Part shown: piece after piece, positions 26,353 to 38,745 of the stretch
How positions within the stretch are numbered: position 1 is the first letter of the stretch
Layout of the letters: the number at the start of each line of letters is the position of its first letter
DNA from: JANYCG01 sp031386665
GTDB lineage: Bacteria; Pseudomonadota; Gammaproteobacteria; Burkholderiales; Burkholderiaceae_C
DNA: 64,000 nucleotides
NCBI GenBank assembly: GCA_031386665.1
Contig: JANNCN010000015.1
Coordinates: 42,213 to 106,212, forward strand
Direction of reading: 5' to 3'
Notes under the pieces: model-generated
The model's database searches: none
What the model saw: the letters and a program-made list of their open reading frames with translations, nothing else
What the model was told of the DNA's origin: nothing
Program-made: the position numbers and the translations under genes

Positions 26353-27741
26353 ATGACCAAAAAAGTCTTCATTAAAACCTTCGGCTGCCAAATGAACGAG
26401 TACGACTCGGGCAAGATGGCGGACGTTCTGCGCGTCGCGCAAGGCTATGAGCCAACACTGGACGTAGAGCAAGCCGACCTGATTTTGTTCAACACCTGCT
26501 CTGTGCGCGAAAAAGCCCAAGAGAAGGTTTTCTCTGATTTGGGCCGCGTCAAACACTTGAAGAAAAAGGGCGTGCTGATTGGTGTGGGGGGCTGTGTTGC
26601 CAGCCAGGAAGGTGCCGCCATCATTGACCGGGCACCCTATGTCGACGTGGTTTTTGGTCCGCAAACACTTCACCGTCTGCCCGATTTGCTCACGCAGCGG
26701 GCTTTGCAAAACCGCTCGCAAGTGGACATCAGCTTTCCTGAGATCGAAAAATTTGACCACCTTCCGCCGGCCCGCGTCGAAGGCGCCACCGCCTTTGTCA
26801 GCATCATGGAAGGCTGCTCCAAATACTGCAGCTACTGCGTTGTGCCCTACACCCGGGGCGAAGAGGTCAGTCGCCCCTTTGAGGACGTGCTGGTAGAAGT
26901 GGCAGGCCTGGCCGACCAGGGCGTGAAGGAGGTGACCTTGCTCGGCCAAAACGTCAACGCCTACCGGGCGCGCATGGTGTCGGATTCTTCTTCCCTGTCG
27001 ACAGAATTGGCTGACTTTGCCACCTTGCTCGAGTACGTCGCAGACATTCCAGGCATTGAACGCATTCGTTACACCACCAGTCACCCTAACGAATTCACGC
27101 CTTCCCTGATTGCCGCTTACGACACGATTCCCAAACTGGCCAGCCATTTGCATCTGCCCGTTCAGCACGGCTCAGACCGCATTTTGATGGCCATGAAGCG
27201 TGGCTACACGGCCATGGAGTTCAAAAGCACAATCAGAAAATTGCGCTCCATTCGACCCGACATGGCCATCAGCAGCGACTTCATTGTGGGCTTTCCTGGT
27301 GAAACCGACGAAGACTTTGGCAAGATGATGAAGCTGATTGATGACGTCGGTTTTGACAACTCGTTCAGCTTCATCTTCAGTCCGCGCCCCGGCACCCCCG
27401 CAGCCAACTTGCCTGACGAAACGCCGCATGACGTGAAGCTGGCTCGCCTGCAGCACCTGCAACGCACCATTGATGGCCACATGAAGCGCATCAGCGAAAG
27501 CCGCCTGGGCACCGTTCAGAGAATTTTGGTTGAGGGTGTTTCCAAACGCGATGGCAGTGAGCTGATGGGCCGCACCGAGTGCAATCGGGCTGTCAATTTC
27601 GCTGGCCAGCCGCGTTTGATCGGCCAGTTGGTTGATGTGAACATCACAGAGACCCGTACCTATTCATTGCGTGGCGAGTTGGCGCTGACGGGGTTTGACG
27701 ATGACCGTCGCCCTGCTGCGCCAGTTGCTGCGGAAAGCTAA
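26353..27741 (+). CDS. miaB: tRNA-2-methylthio-N6-dimethylallyladenosine synthase MiaB
   Basis: The 462-residue radical SAM methylthiotransferase modifies A37 of tRNAs reading UNN codons. It starts at ATG 26353 (MTKKVFIKTFGCQMNEYDS). The first cluster uses Cys12, Cys49 and Cys81; the radical SAM cluster uses Cys155, Cys159 and Cys162 (CSKYCSYC). A C-terminal TRAM domain follows (about 395-450). All cysteines are present. A 14-codon upstream extension is open but unlikely. Confidence 0.95.
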   Translation: MTKKVFIKTFGCQMNEYDSGKMADVLRVAQGYEPTLDVEQADLILFNTCSVREKAQEKVFSDLGRVKHLKKKGVLIGVGGCVASQEGAAIIDRAPYVDVVFGPQTLHRLPDLLTQRALQNRSQVDISFPEIEKFDHLPPARVEGATAFVSIMEGCSKYCSYCVVPYTRGEEVSRPFEDVLVEVAGLADQGVKEVTLLGQNVNAYRARMVSDSSSLSTELADFATLLEYVADIPGIERIRYTTSHPNEFTPSLIAAYDTIPKLASHLHLPVQHGSDRILMAMKRGYTAMEFKSTIRKLRSIRPDMAISSDFIVGFPGETDEDFGKMMKLIDDVGFDNSFSFIFSPRPGTPAANLPDETPHDVKLARLQHLQRTIDGHMKRISESRLGTVQRILVEGVSKRDGSELMGRTECNRAVNFAGQPRLIGQLVDVNITETRTYSLRGELALTGFDDDRRPAAPVAAES

Positions 27742-27924
27742 TTCCCCAAACGGCGACGTCGGGTAGGCCCGACTAGTTGGCCCAGTTAGCCCGTCACCGT
27801 TCGTGACATTTTCACTTGTCAGCGCCTTTCGCTAGCCGATAGACTTAGTTTGCCACTAGAACCATCATTGTTCTGCTTGCCAGGCAGCAAAGACTAAGAC
27901 GAACAGGCCCCAGGAGCAACCACC

Positions 27925-28698
27925 ATGATCCCAGCACTCACAAACCCCGGTTTGACTCGTCAAATTATTTTGACGGTTGGCTTGGCAGCCTTAATCTCTG
28001 CGTGCGGCGGGGGTTCATCGTCTGTACCGACTGCATTGCCGGCGCTCACTGCCACGTCGAGCCCCGAACCAACGCCAGTTGCTTTGATTCCCCCAGTGAA
28101 TGAAGCGCCCGCCGTACCCGCGCCGATCATCACACCACCGACAACACCCGCCACACCAGTCGTCACCAACCCAGTGATCCCTGTTGCGCCTGTCGTAACG
28201 CCCATCCCCGTGATCACTCCACCTGTGGTGCCAGCGCCCGCCGGCAGCCCAGTCACAGCAGCCAGCAGTTGCTCCTTGCCCAGTTTTCAAATCGAGGTGA
28301 TGCGCGCAATCAATGCGGCCCGTGCGGTGGCGAGATCCTGCGGCACAGAGGCCAACCTAGCGGTGGCGAGCCTGGCGTGGAACGACACCCTGTTCGCCGC
28401 GTCAGCCAGCCATTCCCAAGACATGGCCGTGCGCAACTACTTTTCGCACACGTCGCCTGAAGGCACCACGTCAGCCCAGCGCGCTGTGGTCGCTGGCTAC
28501 AACTACAGTGCTCTGGGCGAAAACATCGCCGCAGGACAACGCAGCATTGAAACGGTGATGCAGGGCTGGATCGCCAGCGAAGGGCATTGCCGCAACATCA
28601 TGAATTCAACGTTCACAGAAGTTGCAGTGGCCTGCGTCGCCACCGCCCGCCCTTTGTACCCAACCTACTGGACAATGGTGCTGGGCAAACCGCAATAG
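27925..28698 (+). CDS. CAP (SCP/PR-1) domain lipoprotein
   Basis: The 257-residue protein has a lipoprotein signal ending LISACGGGSS, so Cys29 or so would be lipidated. A Pro/Val/Thr-rich spacer of about 75 residues follows, then a CAP domain: INAARAVARSCG, LAWNDTLFAASASHSQDMA, NYFSHTSPEG, GENIAAG and GWIASEGHCRNIM. The family is extracellular and of varied function. AGGAG precedes the ATG. It converges on ffh. Confidence 0.85.
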   Translation: MIPALTNPGLTRQIILTVGLAALISACGGGSSSVPTALPALTATSSPEPTPVALIPPVNEAPAVPAPIITPPTTPATPVVTNPVIPVAPVVTPIPVITPPVVPAPAGSPVTAASSCSLPSFQIEVMRAINAARAVARSCGTEANLAVASLAWNDTLFAASASHSQDMAVRNYFSHTSPEGTTSAQRAVVAGYNYSALGENIAAGQRSIETVMQGWIASEGHCRNIMNSTFTEVAVACVATARPLYPTYWTMVLGKPQ

Positions 28699-28744
28699 GG
28701 AACAGTGCTTTCAGCGCGGTTGAGGTGCAAGGCGCTTCAAAAGC

Positions 28745-30130
28745 TCAAAACGGCATTTTGGGCATGCCTTTCATGCCGCCCATGCGCTTCATCATTTTCA
28801 TCATGCCCGAGCCTTTCATTTTCTTCATCATGTCTTGCATTTGCTCAAATTCCTTGAGCATGCGATTGACATCCTGAACTTGCACGCCTGAACCGGCCGC
28901 AATGCGCCGTTTGCGGGTCGCCTTGATCAGCTCGGGCTTGCGGCGCTCAAGTGGCGTCATGCTGTGTATGATGCCTTCCTTTCGCTTGATGTCTTTTTCG
29001 GCCCGGTTCATGTCAACCTGCCCTGCCTTGGCCGCCATTGCGGCGGGCAACTTGTCCATCAGGCTGGACAACCCCCCCATTTGTTTCATTTGCTGAATTT
29101 GGCCCAAAAAATCGTCCAAATCAAAACCCGCGCCGCTTTTGACTTTGGCGGCGAGTTTTTGCGCGGCCTCCATGTCAACGCCCGCCGTGACTTGTTCGAC
29201 CAACGCAACGATGTCGCCCATGCCCAAAATGCGCCCAGCATGGCGCTCAGCATCAAAGACCTCCAGGCCATCAATTTTTTCACTGGTGCCTGCAAATTTG
29301 ATAGGTACCCCGGTAATTTGACGCACCGACAGGGCCGCCCCGCCGCGAGAATCGCCATCCGTCTTGGTCAAAATAATGCCGGTCAACGGCAAGGCCTCCT
29401 TGAAAGACCGGGCTGTGTTGATGGCGTCTTGACCCTGCATGGCGTCCACCACAAACAGGGTTTCAACCGGCTTTAGTGCGGCGTGCAAATCCTTGATCTC
29501 GCGCATCAGCGCCTCGTCAATCGCCAAACGGCCCGCGGTGTCAACCAGCAGCACATCAAAATAGTGCTTGCGCGCATAGTCCAGAGCGGCCAGGCCAATA
29601 TCAACCGGTTTTTGGTCCGAGGTACTGGCAAACCACTCGGCACCGGCCTGCTGTGTCACCATTTTGAGCTGTTCAATCGCCGCTGGGCGGTAAACGTCTC
29701 CAGACACCGTCAGCACCTTCTTTTTTCGCTTTTCGATCAAATGTTTGGCAAGTTTGGCCGTGGTGGTGGTTTTACCCGCACCTTGCAAACCGGCCATCAA
29801 GATCACGGCAGGCGGCTGGGCATTCAAATTGATGTCGCTCACCATTCGCGAACCATCGGCCGCCTGCTCGCCCATGGTGGCAGCCAGCTCTTTGCTCACA
29901 ATACTGACCAAAACCTGCCCTGGCTGGAGCGAACCCATCACCTCCTGGCCCAAGGCCTTGTCTTTGACGCGGGCTATAAAGTCGCGCACCACAGGCAACG
30001 CCACGTCGGCTTCCAACAGAGCCATGCGCACCTCACGCAGCATGTCAGCCACATTCGTTTCGGTGATACGGGCTTGTCCTCGAAGCCCCTTGACCAGGCG
30101 GGAGAGTTTGTCTGAAAGTGCGGTAGCCAT
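28745..30130 (-). CDS. ffh: Signal recognition particle protein Ffh
   Basis: The 461-residue SRP54 GTPase targets nascent membrane proteins to FtsY. The N domain occupies about 1-95; G1 is GLQGAGKTT (114-122), G3 is DTAGR and G4 is TKTDG. The methionine-rich M domain (about 330-461) binds 4.5S RNA and signal sequences and ends in a very Met/Lys/Gly-rich tail (MKKMKGSGMMKMMKRMGGMK). Full length. The 4.5S RNA gene is not in the window. Confidence 0.96.
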   Translation of the reverse strand: MATALSDKLSRLVKGLRGQARITETNVADMLREVRMALLEADVALPVVRDFIARVKDKALGQEVMGSLQPGQVLVSIVSKELAATMGEQAADGSRMVSDINLNAQPPAVILMAGLQGAGKTTTTAKLAKHLIEKRKKKVLTVSGDVYRPAAIEQLKMVTQQAGAEWFASTSDQKPVDIGLAALDYARKHYFDVLLVDTAGRLAIDEALMREIKDLHAALKPVETLFVVDAMQGQDAINTARSFKEALPLTGIILTKTDGDSRGGAALSVRQITGVPIKFAGTSEKIDGLEVFDAERHAGRILGMGDIVALVEQVTAGVDMEAAQKLAAKVKSGAGFDLDDFLGQIQQMKQMGGLSSLMDKLPAAMAAKAGQVDMNRAEKDIKRKEGIIHSMTPLERRKPELIKATRKRRIAAGSGVQVQDVNRMLKEFEQMQDMMKKMKGSGMMKMMKRMGGMKGMPKMPF

Positions 30131-30302
30131 GTGTTAGCTCAGGTTAGATTCAATTAAAGGGTCAAGACAGAGTCAACATCATGATGGGAGATGCAAGAGC
30201 TTGAAGAGTTAAAAAACCAATATCCGGGCGGCAACCGCTGCACTTTCATCAACCAAGGCAGGATCAGCTTACAGGCGCGGCTCAAAACGCTAAACTCTGC
30301 CC

Positions 30303-31106
30303 ATGATTTTACCCACTGGAGTTTCTATCGACGTGATCGTGGCATTGGCTGCAGTGGCAGCCTATTCAGTGCTGGCCCTAGCGGCTCCAAACATGGCGCC
30401 GTCATCTGCGCGCGGACTGGCTTTTGCAGCGTTGGCGTTGCATGGCATCGCACTGGCCACAGCCATGCTGGCAAGTGGCCCCCGCTTTGGCTTTGCACCC
30501 GCCTTGAGTGTGACCGTGTGGTTGGCTGCGTTGGTCTACGCCGTCGAGAGTCATTTTTTCCCGCAACTCAAAACTCGTTGGACGCTGAGCCTGATTGGGG
30601 CCGCAGCAGTTTTGCTGGCGCTGTTTTATCCGGGGCACCTGTTAGGCCCCAAAGCTTCACTGTGGCTGCCCTTGCATTGGGCGCTGGGAATTGCGTCCTA
30701 CGGACTTTTCGGAGTCGCCGTGGCGCATGGCGTCTTCATGACACGCGCTGAAAAGAATTTCCGCAGCGCCGCAGGCTCCCAAAGTGACATTCCCCTGATG
30801 ACGCTTGAGCGCTTGACGTTCCACTTCGTGATGGCTGGATTTGCGCTTTTGACTGCCACGCTGTTGGTTGTGATGGTGTTCGGTGAACAGCTCTATGGGG
30901 CCAGAACTGTTTGGCGCTGGGATCACAAAACCATTTTTTCCGTATTGTCCTGGCTCACTTTTGCTGTGTTGCTGGTGGGCCGCGCCCAATTCGGTTGGCG
31001 CGGCCGATTTGCAGTTCGCATGCTTTACACGGGGGCCAGCTTTCTGTTGTTGGCCTATGTGGGGTCCCGTTTTGTGATGGAAATCGTGCTGGAGCGATCC
31101 CTGTGA
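30303..31106 (+). CDS. Cytochrome c assembly family membrane protein (YpjD-like)
   Basis: The 267-residue protein has about eight membrane helices and the CcsA/CcmC-family core: LPLHWALGIASYGLFGVAVAHG and the conserved WDHKTIFSVLSW. Members take part in haem handling or cytochrome c assembly; the exact role of the YpjD branch is unsettled. It sits divergent from ffh and its stop overlaps the GTG start of the next small gene (GTGA). The arrangement before pilS-pilR is usual in Burkholderiales. Confidence 0.85.
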   Translation: MILPTGVSIDVIVALAAVAAYSVLALAAPNMAPSSARGLAFAALALHGIALATAMLASGPRFGFAPALSVTVWLAALVYAVESHFFPQLKTRWTLSLIGAAAVLLALFYPGHLLGPKASLWLPLHWALGIASYGLFGVAVAHGVFMTRAEKNFRSAAGSQSDIPLMTLERLTFHFVMAGFALLTATLLVVMVFGEQLYGARTVWRWDHKTIFSVLSWLTFAVLLVGRAQFGWRGRFAVRMLYTGASFLLLAYVGSRFVMEIVLERSL

Positions 31107-31339
31107 AAATTGCCTTGTTGTTGGTTGCGGTGCTGGTGGGCATCTGGTTTTTCAAGTCGAGTCGCCGAAAACCGCAAGACGGGTCACGCCCCAAACCCAC
31201 TGCCAGCCAGCCAGACAAAGTGGCTTTGGACATGGTTCGGTGCCACCACTGCGACTTGCACCTGCCTAGGCCGGACGCTATTGAAGGCAAGCAAGGCCTT
31301 TACTGCTCGGTTGATCATCGACGGCAGTCGGAGCCTTGA
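31103..31339 (+). CDS. PP0621 family small zinc-finger-like protein
   Basis: This 78-residue protein starts at GTG overlapping the ypjD-like stop. It has an N-terminal membrane segment (KIALLLVAVLVGIWFF) and a cytoplasmic tail with CHHC and later LYCSVDHR, a likely small metal site. Its stop is directly followed by the ATG of the sensor kinase, so three genes are coupled. Function is unknown; the family is conserved at this position. Confidence 0.8.
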   Translation: MKIALLLVAVLVGIWFFKSSRRKPQDGSRPKPTASQPDKVALDMVRCHHCDLHLPRPDAIEGKQGLYCSVDHRRQSEP

Positions 31340-33064
31340 ATGGCGCAGCCTGCAGAGAAGCACCCCTGGTTTGCCCCAACCTCGTTTCAGGTCAGCTCTG
31401 ACGATTTAGACTCAAAGTCCAAGGGGCCGAGCGAGTTTGAGCGGCTGTGGCGCGGCTTCATGACCGCCAGGGTGACACTCGGTTTGATGCTGCTTGTGCT
31501 GCAAGGCACGCTTTGGAGTCTGAGCCCATCCGCCGGACCCCTGTTGATCTTCATTTGTGGCGGCTACTTTGCCGCCGCTCTCGCTGTGCGGTTTTACGCA
31601 AGCCCGCGCTATCTGGCTCGCCGGTTTGACCCGCAATGGCTTTTCACCATTGGCATTGACATTGCCACATTTTCAGCGCTGCAATTTCTTCAAGGCGGCG
31701 GTATCAACTATGCGCCACTGCTGGCTTTGCCGGTGCTCATGGCATCAGTTCTGGGCGCGTTGTATTTCGCGGTCGGTACAGCGGCCACGGTCACTCTCAT
31801 TTTATTGAGCCATTCAGCCTGGCTTGCACTCTCTAGCGCAGGCAACACAACTGCTAACTTTGTGCAATCCGCCTTGACGGGGGCGGCTTGCTTCGTCCTG
31901 GCATTTTTAGCCAATCAACTATCGACCCGCTTGGCGCAAGAAGAGCAACGCTCCCAATTGAACCAGCGGGCGGTCCATGTGCAGCGCCAAGTCAATGAGT
32001 TGGTGATCGAATCATTGACTGACGGTGTGTTGGTTGTTGATGCGTCTGGAGTGGTGCGCGCAGCCAACCCGGCCGCACGCCAAATGCTGGGTTCTGCCAC
32101 GCCCATGCGCGAGGCGTCGTTCAGTCTTTTGGCCGAGCCGGCCTGGTCTGGCCTTGCCTCGCTTGCGGGCCAGAGTTTTGTTCGGGTTGAATTGCGCCGC
32201 ACCGATGTCACCGTTCACCATGCAGGACAGGGCATTCGTCGCCTGAGGGTGCGCACCCGGCAAACCGTCAACACTTCCGACGACTCCGAGAGCCTGTGCG
32301 TTATGTTTTTGCAGGATCAGCGTGAGATGGAGGCGCGAATGCGCACGGAAAAGCTCGCCAGCATGGGCAGAATGTCGGCTGCAGTGGCACACGAAATCCG
32401 AAATCCATTGGCAGCCATTACCCAGGCCAACGCCCTGCTAGACGAAGACATCACGGACCCCAAGCAAAAACAGTTGACGCAAATGGTCGCCCAGAACGCA
32501 CACCGACTTGGCAAGATCGTTGAGGAAGTCCTCAACATCTCGCGGGTGCAAGAACGCGACAGTGCCGCATCAGCCTTTTCACTGGCCTTGGATGATCGAG
32601 TGAACCGCATTGCCCAGGATTGGTCTAGTCAAAATGGTACGCAGAGCTTGGCGTTGATCGAACTTGGCGCTGAAAATTTTCAAGTTGCTTTTGAGCCTGA
32701 ACATTTGCGTCGGGTTTTGATTAACCTGCTAGACAATGCTCGCCGGTACGCAAGCGGGGCGCCCGCGTCAATACGTCTTCAAACGGCTCTCAACGAAGAT
32801 GGGCAAGGCAGCTTGTCGGTTTGGAGCGACGGTCAACCTTTGGATCAATCGGTTGAACGGCATTTGTTTGAGCCTTTCTTTTCGTCCGAGAGCCGATCCA
32901 GCGGATTGGGACTTTATATTTGCAGAGAACTGTGCGAGGGGCATGGTGCCACCATTATTTATCGCCGTTCGGTACGGCACCGGAATTCCGAGGACACGCA
33001 AGGCAACGATTTTTATGTCACGTTCAGAACGGCCCGGGCCAATGACCGCCCAGAGTCCAAATGA
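31340..33064 (+). CDS. pilS: PilS-type sensor histidine kinase
   Basis: The 574-residue kinase has about six N-terminal membrane helices (45-195), a PAS domain (about 218-330), a dimerisation/phosphoacceptor domain with His351 in AVAHEIRNPLAAI, and an ATPase domain with LINLLDNARRYA and SSGLGLYICRELCEGHG. The DHp sequence and domain order match PilS, which with PilR controls pilin transcription through sigma54. Its ATG follows the previous stop without a gap. pilA itself is not in the window. Confidence 0.9.
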   Translation: MAQPAEKHPWFAPTSFQVSSDDLDSKSKGPSEFERLWRGFMTARVTLGLMLLVLQGTLWSLSPSAGPLLIFICGGYFAAALAVRFYASPRYLARRFDPQWLFTIGIDIATFSALQFLQGGGINYAPLLALPVLMASVLGALYFAVGTAATVTLILLSHSAWLALSSAGNTTANFVQSALTGAACFVLAFLANQLSTRLAQEEQRSQLNQRAVHVQRQVNELVIESLTDGVLVVDASGVVRAANPAARQMLGSATPMREASFSLLAEPAWSGLASLAGQSFVRVELRRTDVTVHHAGQGIRRLRVRTRQTVNTSDDSESLCVMFLQDQREMEARMRTEKLASMGRMSAAVAHEIRNPLAAITQANALLDEDITDPKQKQLTQMVAQNAHRLGKIVEEVLNISRVQERDSAASAFSLALDDRVNRIAQDWSSQNGTQSLALIELGAENFQVAFEPEHLRRVLINLLDNARRYASGAPASIRLQTALNEDGQGSLSVWSDGQPLDQSVERHLFEPFFSSESRSSGLGLYICRELCEGHGATIIYRRSVRHRNSEDTQGNDFYVTFRTARANDRPESK

Positions 33065-33194
33065 ACTTGCGTGTCGCGATTGGCAAAATCAAGCGGTAGG
33101 TTGCATTCTTCTGCCAGAATGCCCGTTAAGTTTTAATTTAGGCGCGCGAGAAAGTCGATCAATAATTTTTGTGACTAGACGATAGAGATTGAAA

Positions 33195-33242
33195 ATGAAA
33201 ATAACGACTCCGTTCCTCTGTCGTTGCAGGTTTGAGGCCTAG
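33195..33242 (+). CDS. Possible 15-codon leader ORF before pilR
   Basis: ATG 33195 opens a frame for MKITTPFLCRCRFEA that stops at TAG 33240-33242, one base before the TTG proposed as the pilR start. AGAGATTGAA precedes it. Overlap of this kind could couple translation to the TTG start. It may equally be chance. Confidence 0.25.
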   Translation: MKITTPFLCRCRFEA

Positions 33243-33243
33243 C

Positions 33244-34755
33244 TTGAACAACGCCCAAATTTTGGTCGTTGACGACGAGCCTGACCTGAGAACTCTGTAT
33301 GAATTGACCTTGCTGCGCGAAGGTTTTCGGGTTGCAGCCGCAGGCAGTCTTCAGGAAGCCTGGGCACACTTGAAAGACCGCACATTTGACGTGGTCATCA
33401 CTGACATGCGATTGCCGGATGGTTTGGGGCTTGAGTTGCTTCAAAAAATCAAGGCTGATCAGCGAACAGAGCGTTGCGTGGTCATCACCGCTTATGGCTC
33501 GGCAGAAAACGCGGTCGAGTCGCTCAAGGCAGGCGCGTTTGATTACCTCACAAAACCAGTTGATCTGAAACAGTTCCGCACTGTGATTGCTTCGGCAATT
33601 CTGGACACCAGCCAATCCCCCAAGGACGCACCCACTTACGCACCCGAGGCGACTCGAAAACTCAACACCGGTGGTGGGCGTGGCATTTTGGCTGCCGGTG
33701 AAGCTTCTCTGTCCCGATTGGTCGGCGAATCAGCCAGTATCAGTTCCGTCAGGGAACGTATAGCCAAGGTCGCCAAGAGCATGGCCCCAGTTTTGGTGCG
33801 CGGAGAGTCTGGAACCGGCAAGGAACTGGTTGCCACGGCGTTGCACACCAACAGCCACCGGGCCAGCGGCCCCTTGATCGCAGTCAACTGCAGTGCGATT
33901 CCTGAAAACTTGCTTGAGTCAGAGTTTTTTGGCGCTAAAAAGGGGGCGTTCACTGGCGCGAACCAAGACCGAATTGGATTTTTTCAAGCCGCCTCTGGAG
34001 GAACCCTTTTTCTTGACGAGATCGGTGATCTGCCAATGGCATTGCAATCCAAATTGCTACGTGCCATTCAGGAGCGCAGTGTGCGGCCTGTGGGTGCAAC
34101 CCAGGAAGAACCTGTCGACGTGCGGATTGTCAGCGCCACCCACCGAGACTTGGCGTCAGATGTTCAAACGGGCCGCTTCCGCCAAGACCTGTATTACCGT
34201 CTCAATGTGATTGAAATCCTGATTCCCCCTCTGCGCGAGCGGCTGGGAGACCTTCCTTTGCTCTGCGAGGCCTTGCTCAAGCGAATTGCGCAAGAGGCCG
34301 GAATTGCAGTGCCGGTACTGTCGCCACGCATGTTGGAACAATTGGCACTTGAACCGTTGCGTGGCAATGTCAGGGAGCTGGAAAACCTTTTGCACCGGGC
34401 AGTAGCCTTGAGCGAGGGAAAAGAACTTGAAGTTGACCGAGCTCACGAGAACGCCCAATCAGCTGCACTGCCAGACGACGACCTAGAAACAACCCGACCC
34501 AGCCCTTTCGTGTCTTCTGTGTCCAAGCGGCAAGACCTCATTTACCCGATGCGACAGGGCATTCCGAACGACTTGCAAAACCACCTTGATCAACATGAAC
34601 GAGAAATTTTGGTCAGAACGCTGCAAGAGACTGGATTCAATCGAACGGCAGCAGCCGCCCTGCTCGGCATTAGCCTTCGCCAGATTCGCTATCGCATCGC
34701 TCGGCTGAATATTGATTTTGCAGCGGGACCCGAGGCCCATGACGAGTCACTTTGA
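33244..34755 (+). CDS. pilR: PilR-type sigma54-dependent response regulator
   Basis: The protein has about 503 residues. TTG 33244 was chosen because GAGG lies six bases upstream; TTG 33232 is the alternative. The receiver domain has its phosphoacceptor at about Asp54 (VVITDMRLPD). The AAA+ domain carries GESGTGKE (Walker A), GAFTGA (sigma54 contact) and GGTLFLDEIGDLP (Walker B). A Fis-type HTH closes the protein (NRTAAAALLGISLRQIRYR). It would activate type IV pilin genes on signal from PilS. The first codons are clearly non-ATG. Confidence 0.92.
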   Translation: MNNAQILVVDDEPDLRTLYELTLLREGFRVAAAGSLQEAWAHLKDRTFDVVITDMRLPDGLGLELLQKIKADQRTERCVVITAYGSAENAVESLKAGAFDYLTKPVDLKQFRTVIASAILDTSQSPKDAPTYAPEATRKLNTGGGRGILAAGEASLSRLVGESASISSVRERIAKVAKSMAPVLVRGESGTGKELVATALHTNSHRASGPLIAVNCSAIPENLLESEFFGAKKGAFTGANQDRIGFFQAASGGTLFLDEIGDLPMALQSKLLRAIQERSVRPVGATQEEPVDVRIVSATHRDLASDVQTGRFRQDLYYRLNVIEILIPPLRERLGDLPLLCEALLKRIAQEAGIAVPVLSPRMLEQLALEPLRGNVRELENLLHRAVALSEGKELEVDRAHENAQSAALPDDDLETTRPSPFVSSVSKRQDLIYPMRQGIPNDLQNHLDQHEREILVRTLQETGFNRTAAAALLGISLRQIRYRIARLNIDFAAGPEAHDESL

Positions 34756-35341
34756 AGAAAACTCAATCGCCAACTCGAATGAGGCACTTTGGCAAGGCGA
34801 TTGGTACCGGTTTGCACGCCACTTGGCGTCGCCCAACTTTGAATCCAGACTGCCAGACGCTCAAATAGACTTGATCGTGGTCCACTCCATTAGTTTGCCA
34901 CCTGGGCACTTTAGCGGGAATGAAGTGCAGGAGTTGTTCACCAACCGTTTGGACTGGTCGGCACACCCGTACTTTGCAAAAATTGAAGGCCTTAAAGTTT
35001 CGGCGCACTTTTATATTCGCCGAAACGGTGAGCTTTGGCAGTTTGTCGGTACCTCCGATCGTGCTTGGCACGCCGGTGTATCGCAATACCGTGGGCGCAC
35101 CGATTGCAACGAAAACTCCATTGGCATCGAGCTTGAAGGCCTGGAGGGCGAGACATTTGAGCCAGGGCAATACGAAACGCTAGCCTGCCTTTGCAGTGCT
35201 CTCGCACAACGCCACCCAATTCAGCATATTGCTGGCCATGAACACATCGCACCTGGTCGAAAGGCAGACCCTGGCGCAGGCTTCAATTGGACACTTTTGC
35301 AACAGATGCTGGGTTGGGCGACTCAGTGTTTTCCCCGATAA
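34739..35341 (+). CDS. ampD: 1,6-anhydro-N-acetylmuramyl-L-alanine amidase AmpD
   Basis: The 200-residue cytoplasmic zinc amidase recycles muropeptides by cutting anhydroMurNAc-peptide. ATG 34739 overlaps the end of pilR by 17 bases and has GAGG upstream. Candidate zinc ligands are His49 (VVHS), His167 (AGHEHIAPGRK) and Asp177 (ADPG). NSIGIELEG is the conserved core strand. Length and motifs are complete. Confidence 0.93.
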   Translation: MTSHFEENSIANSNEALWQGDWYRFARHLASPNFESRLPDAQIDLIVVHSISLPPGHFSGNEVQELFTNRLDWSAHPYFAKIEGLKVSAHFYIRRNGELWQFVGTSDRAWHAGVSQYRGRTDCNENSIGIELEGLEGETFEPGQYETLACLCSALAQRHPIQHIAGHEHIAPGRKADPGAGFNWTLLQQMLGWATQCFPR

Positions 35342-35772
35342 ATCGTTACCGATTGTGAGGCTTCCACTCCAATTTGACATCAAAAGGCGGCCCGAAAAGC
35401 CGCCGCTCACGAAGGCCTCGCTGTTCGCCCAAGTTCAAAAGCCATACTGGGTGCCGATTCGCAGACTGTAGCGACAAATCAACCGAGGCAAAGCCAGGTT
35501 TTGATCTTTTTTTCTACCGAGCCCGACGATCCTCGAATTCGACCCAGTACACTACCTGTAGTGGCTTGTGTTCATGCTTGACCCCATATATAGTGGCAAG
35601 CTTGCAATTGAATCAATCAGCGCGCCATGGAAAATTGACAATCGATGTGATTCGGAAAACCAGCCAGGGTGCCGACAGAAAACGGCGGTTTTGGCCGCCA
35701 CGCAGAGGCATTTTGGCGAGCGTTCGATTCAAACCAAAACATTACAAAGAACTTTACTGGAGACGAGGAAAT
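35342..35772. other. ampD-nrdA intergenic region and nrdA leader
   Basis: The 431 bases contain a hairpin GGCGGC-N7-GCCGCC (35386-35404), the nrdA promoter with two NrdR-like boxes (35549-35596), and a leader of about 170 bases holding a small GGCGG...CCGCC hairpin (35684-35699). The nrdA frame is open back to 35374 but no start before 35773 has a good ribosome binding site. Confidence 0.6.
35549..35596 (+). promoter_or_regulatory. nrdA promoter with paired NrdR-like boxes
   Basis: Two 16-base boxes resemble the NrdR consensus ACACWATATATWGTGT: 35549-35564 (ACACTACCTGTAGTGG, 12 of 16) and 35581-35596 (ACCCCATATATAGTGG, 13 of 16). Their starts are 32 bases apart, three helical turns, as is usual for NrdR pairs. 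TTGTGT (35566-35571), 17 bases and TATAGT (35589-35594) give a promoter whose -10 lies in box 2, suiting repression by NrdR when dATP is high. Confidence 0.65.

Positions 35773-38745
<2,973 letters not shown>

Noticed and set aside
30191..30751. 186-codon plus-strand frame overlapping the ypjD-like gene
   Set aside because: It is a shadow of the membrane protein frame; the alternative frame has about eight clean membrane helices and family motifs.
33103..33122. GCATTCT-N6-AGAATGC hairpin after pilS as terminator
   Set aside because: The following bases are not a U run, and pilR lies downstream on the same strand; it could be an operator but nothing else supports it.
35386..35404. GGCGGC-N7-GCCGCC hairpin as ampD terminator
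   Set aside because: On the plus strand no U run follows; a TTTT follows only on the minus strand, where no gene ends.
35374..35772. Upstream extension of the nrdA frame by 133 codons
   Set aside because: It covers the promoter and NrdR-like boxes, is rich in Arg and Ser without family similarity, and ATG 35773 has a good ribosome binding site.
35641..35772. Riboswitch in the nrdA leader
   Set aside because: The leader is long enough and has a small hairpin, but no cobalamin-type conserved boxes were recognised.
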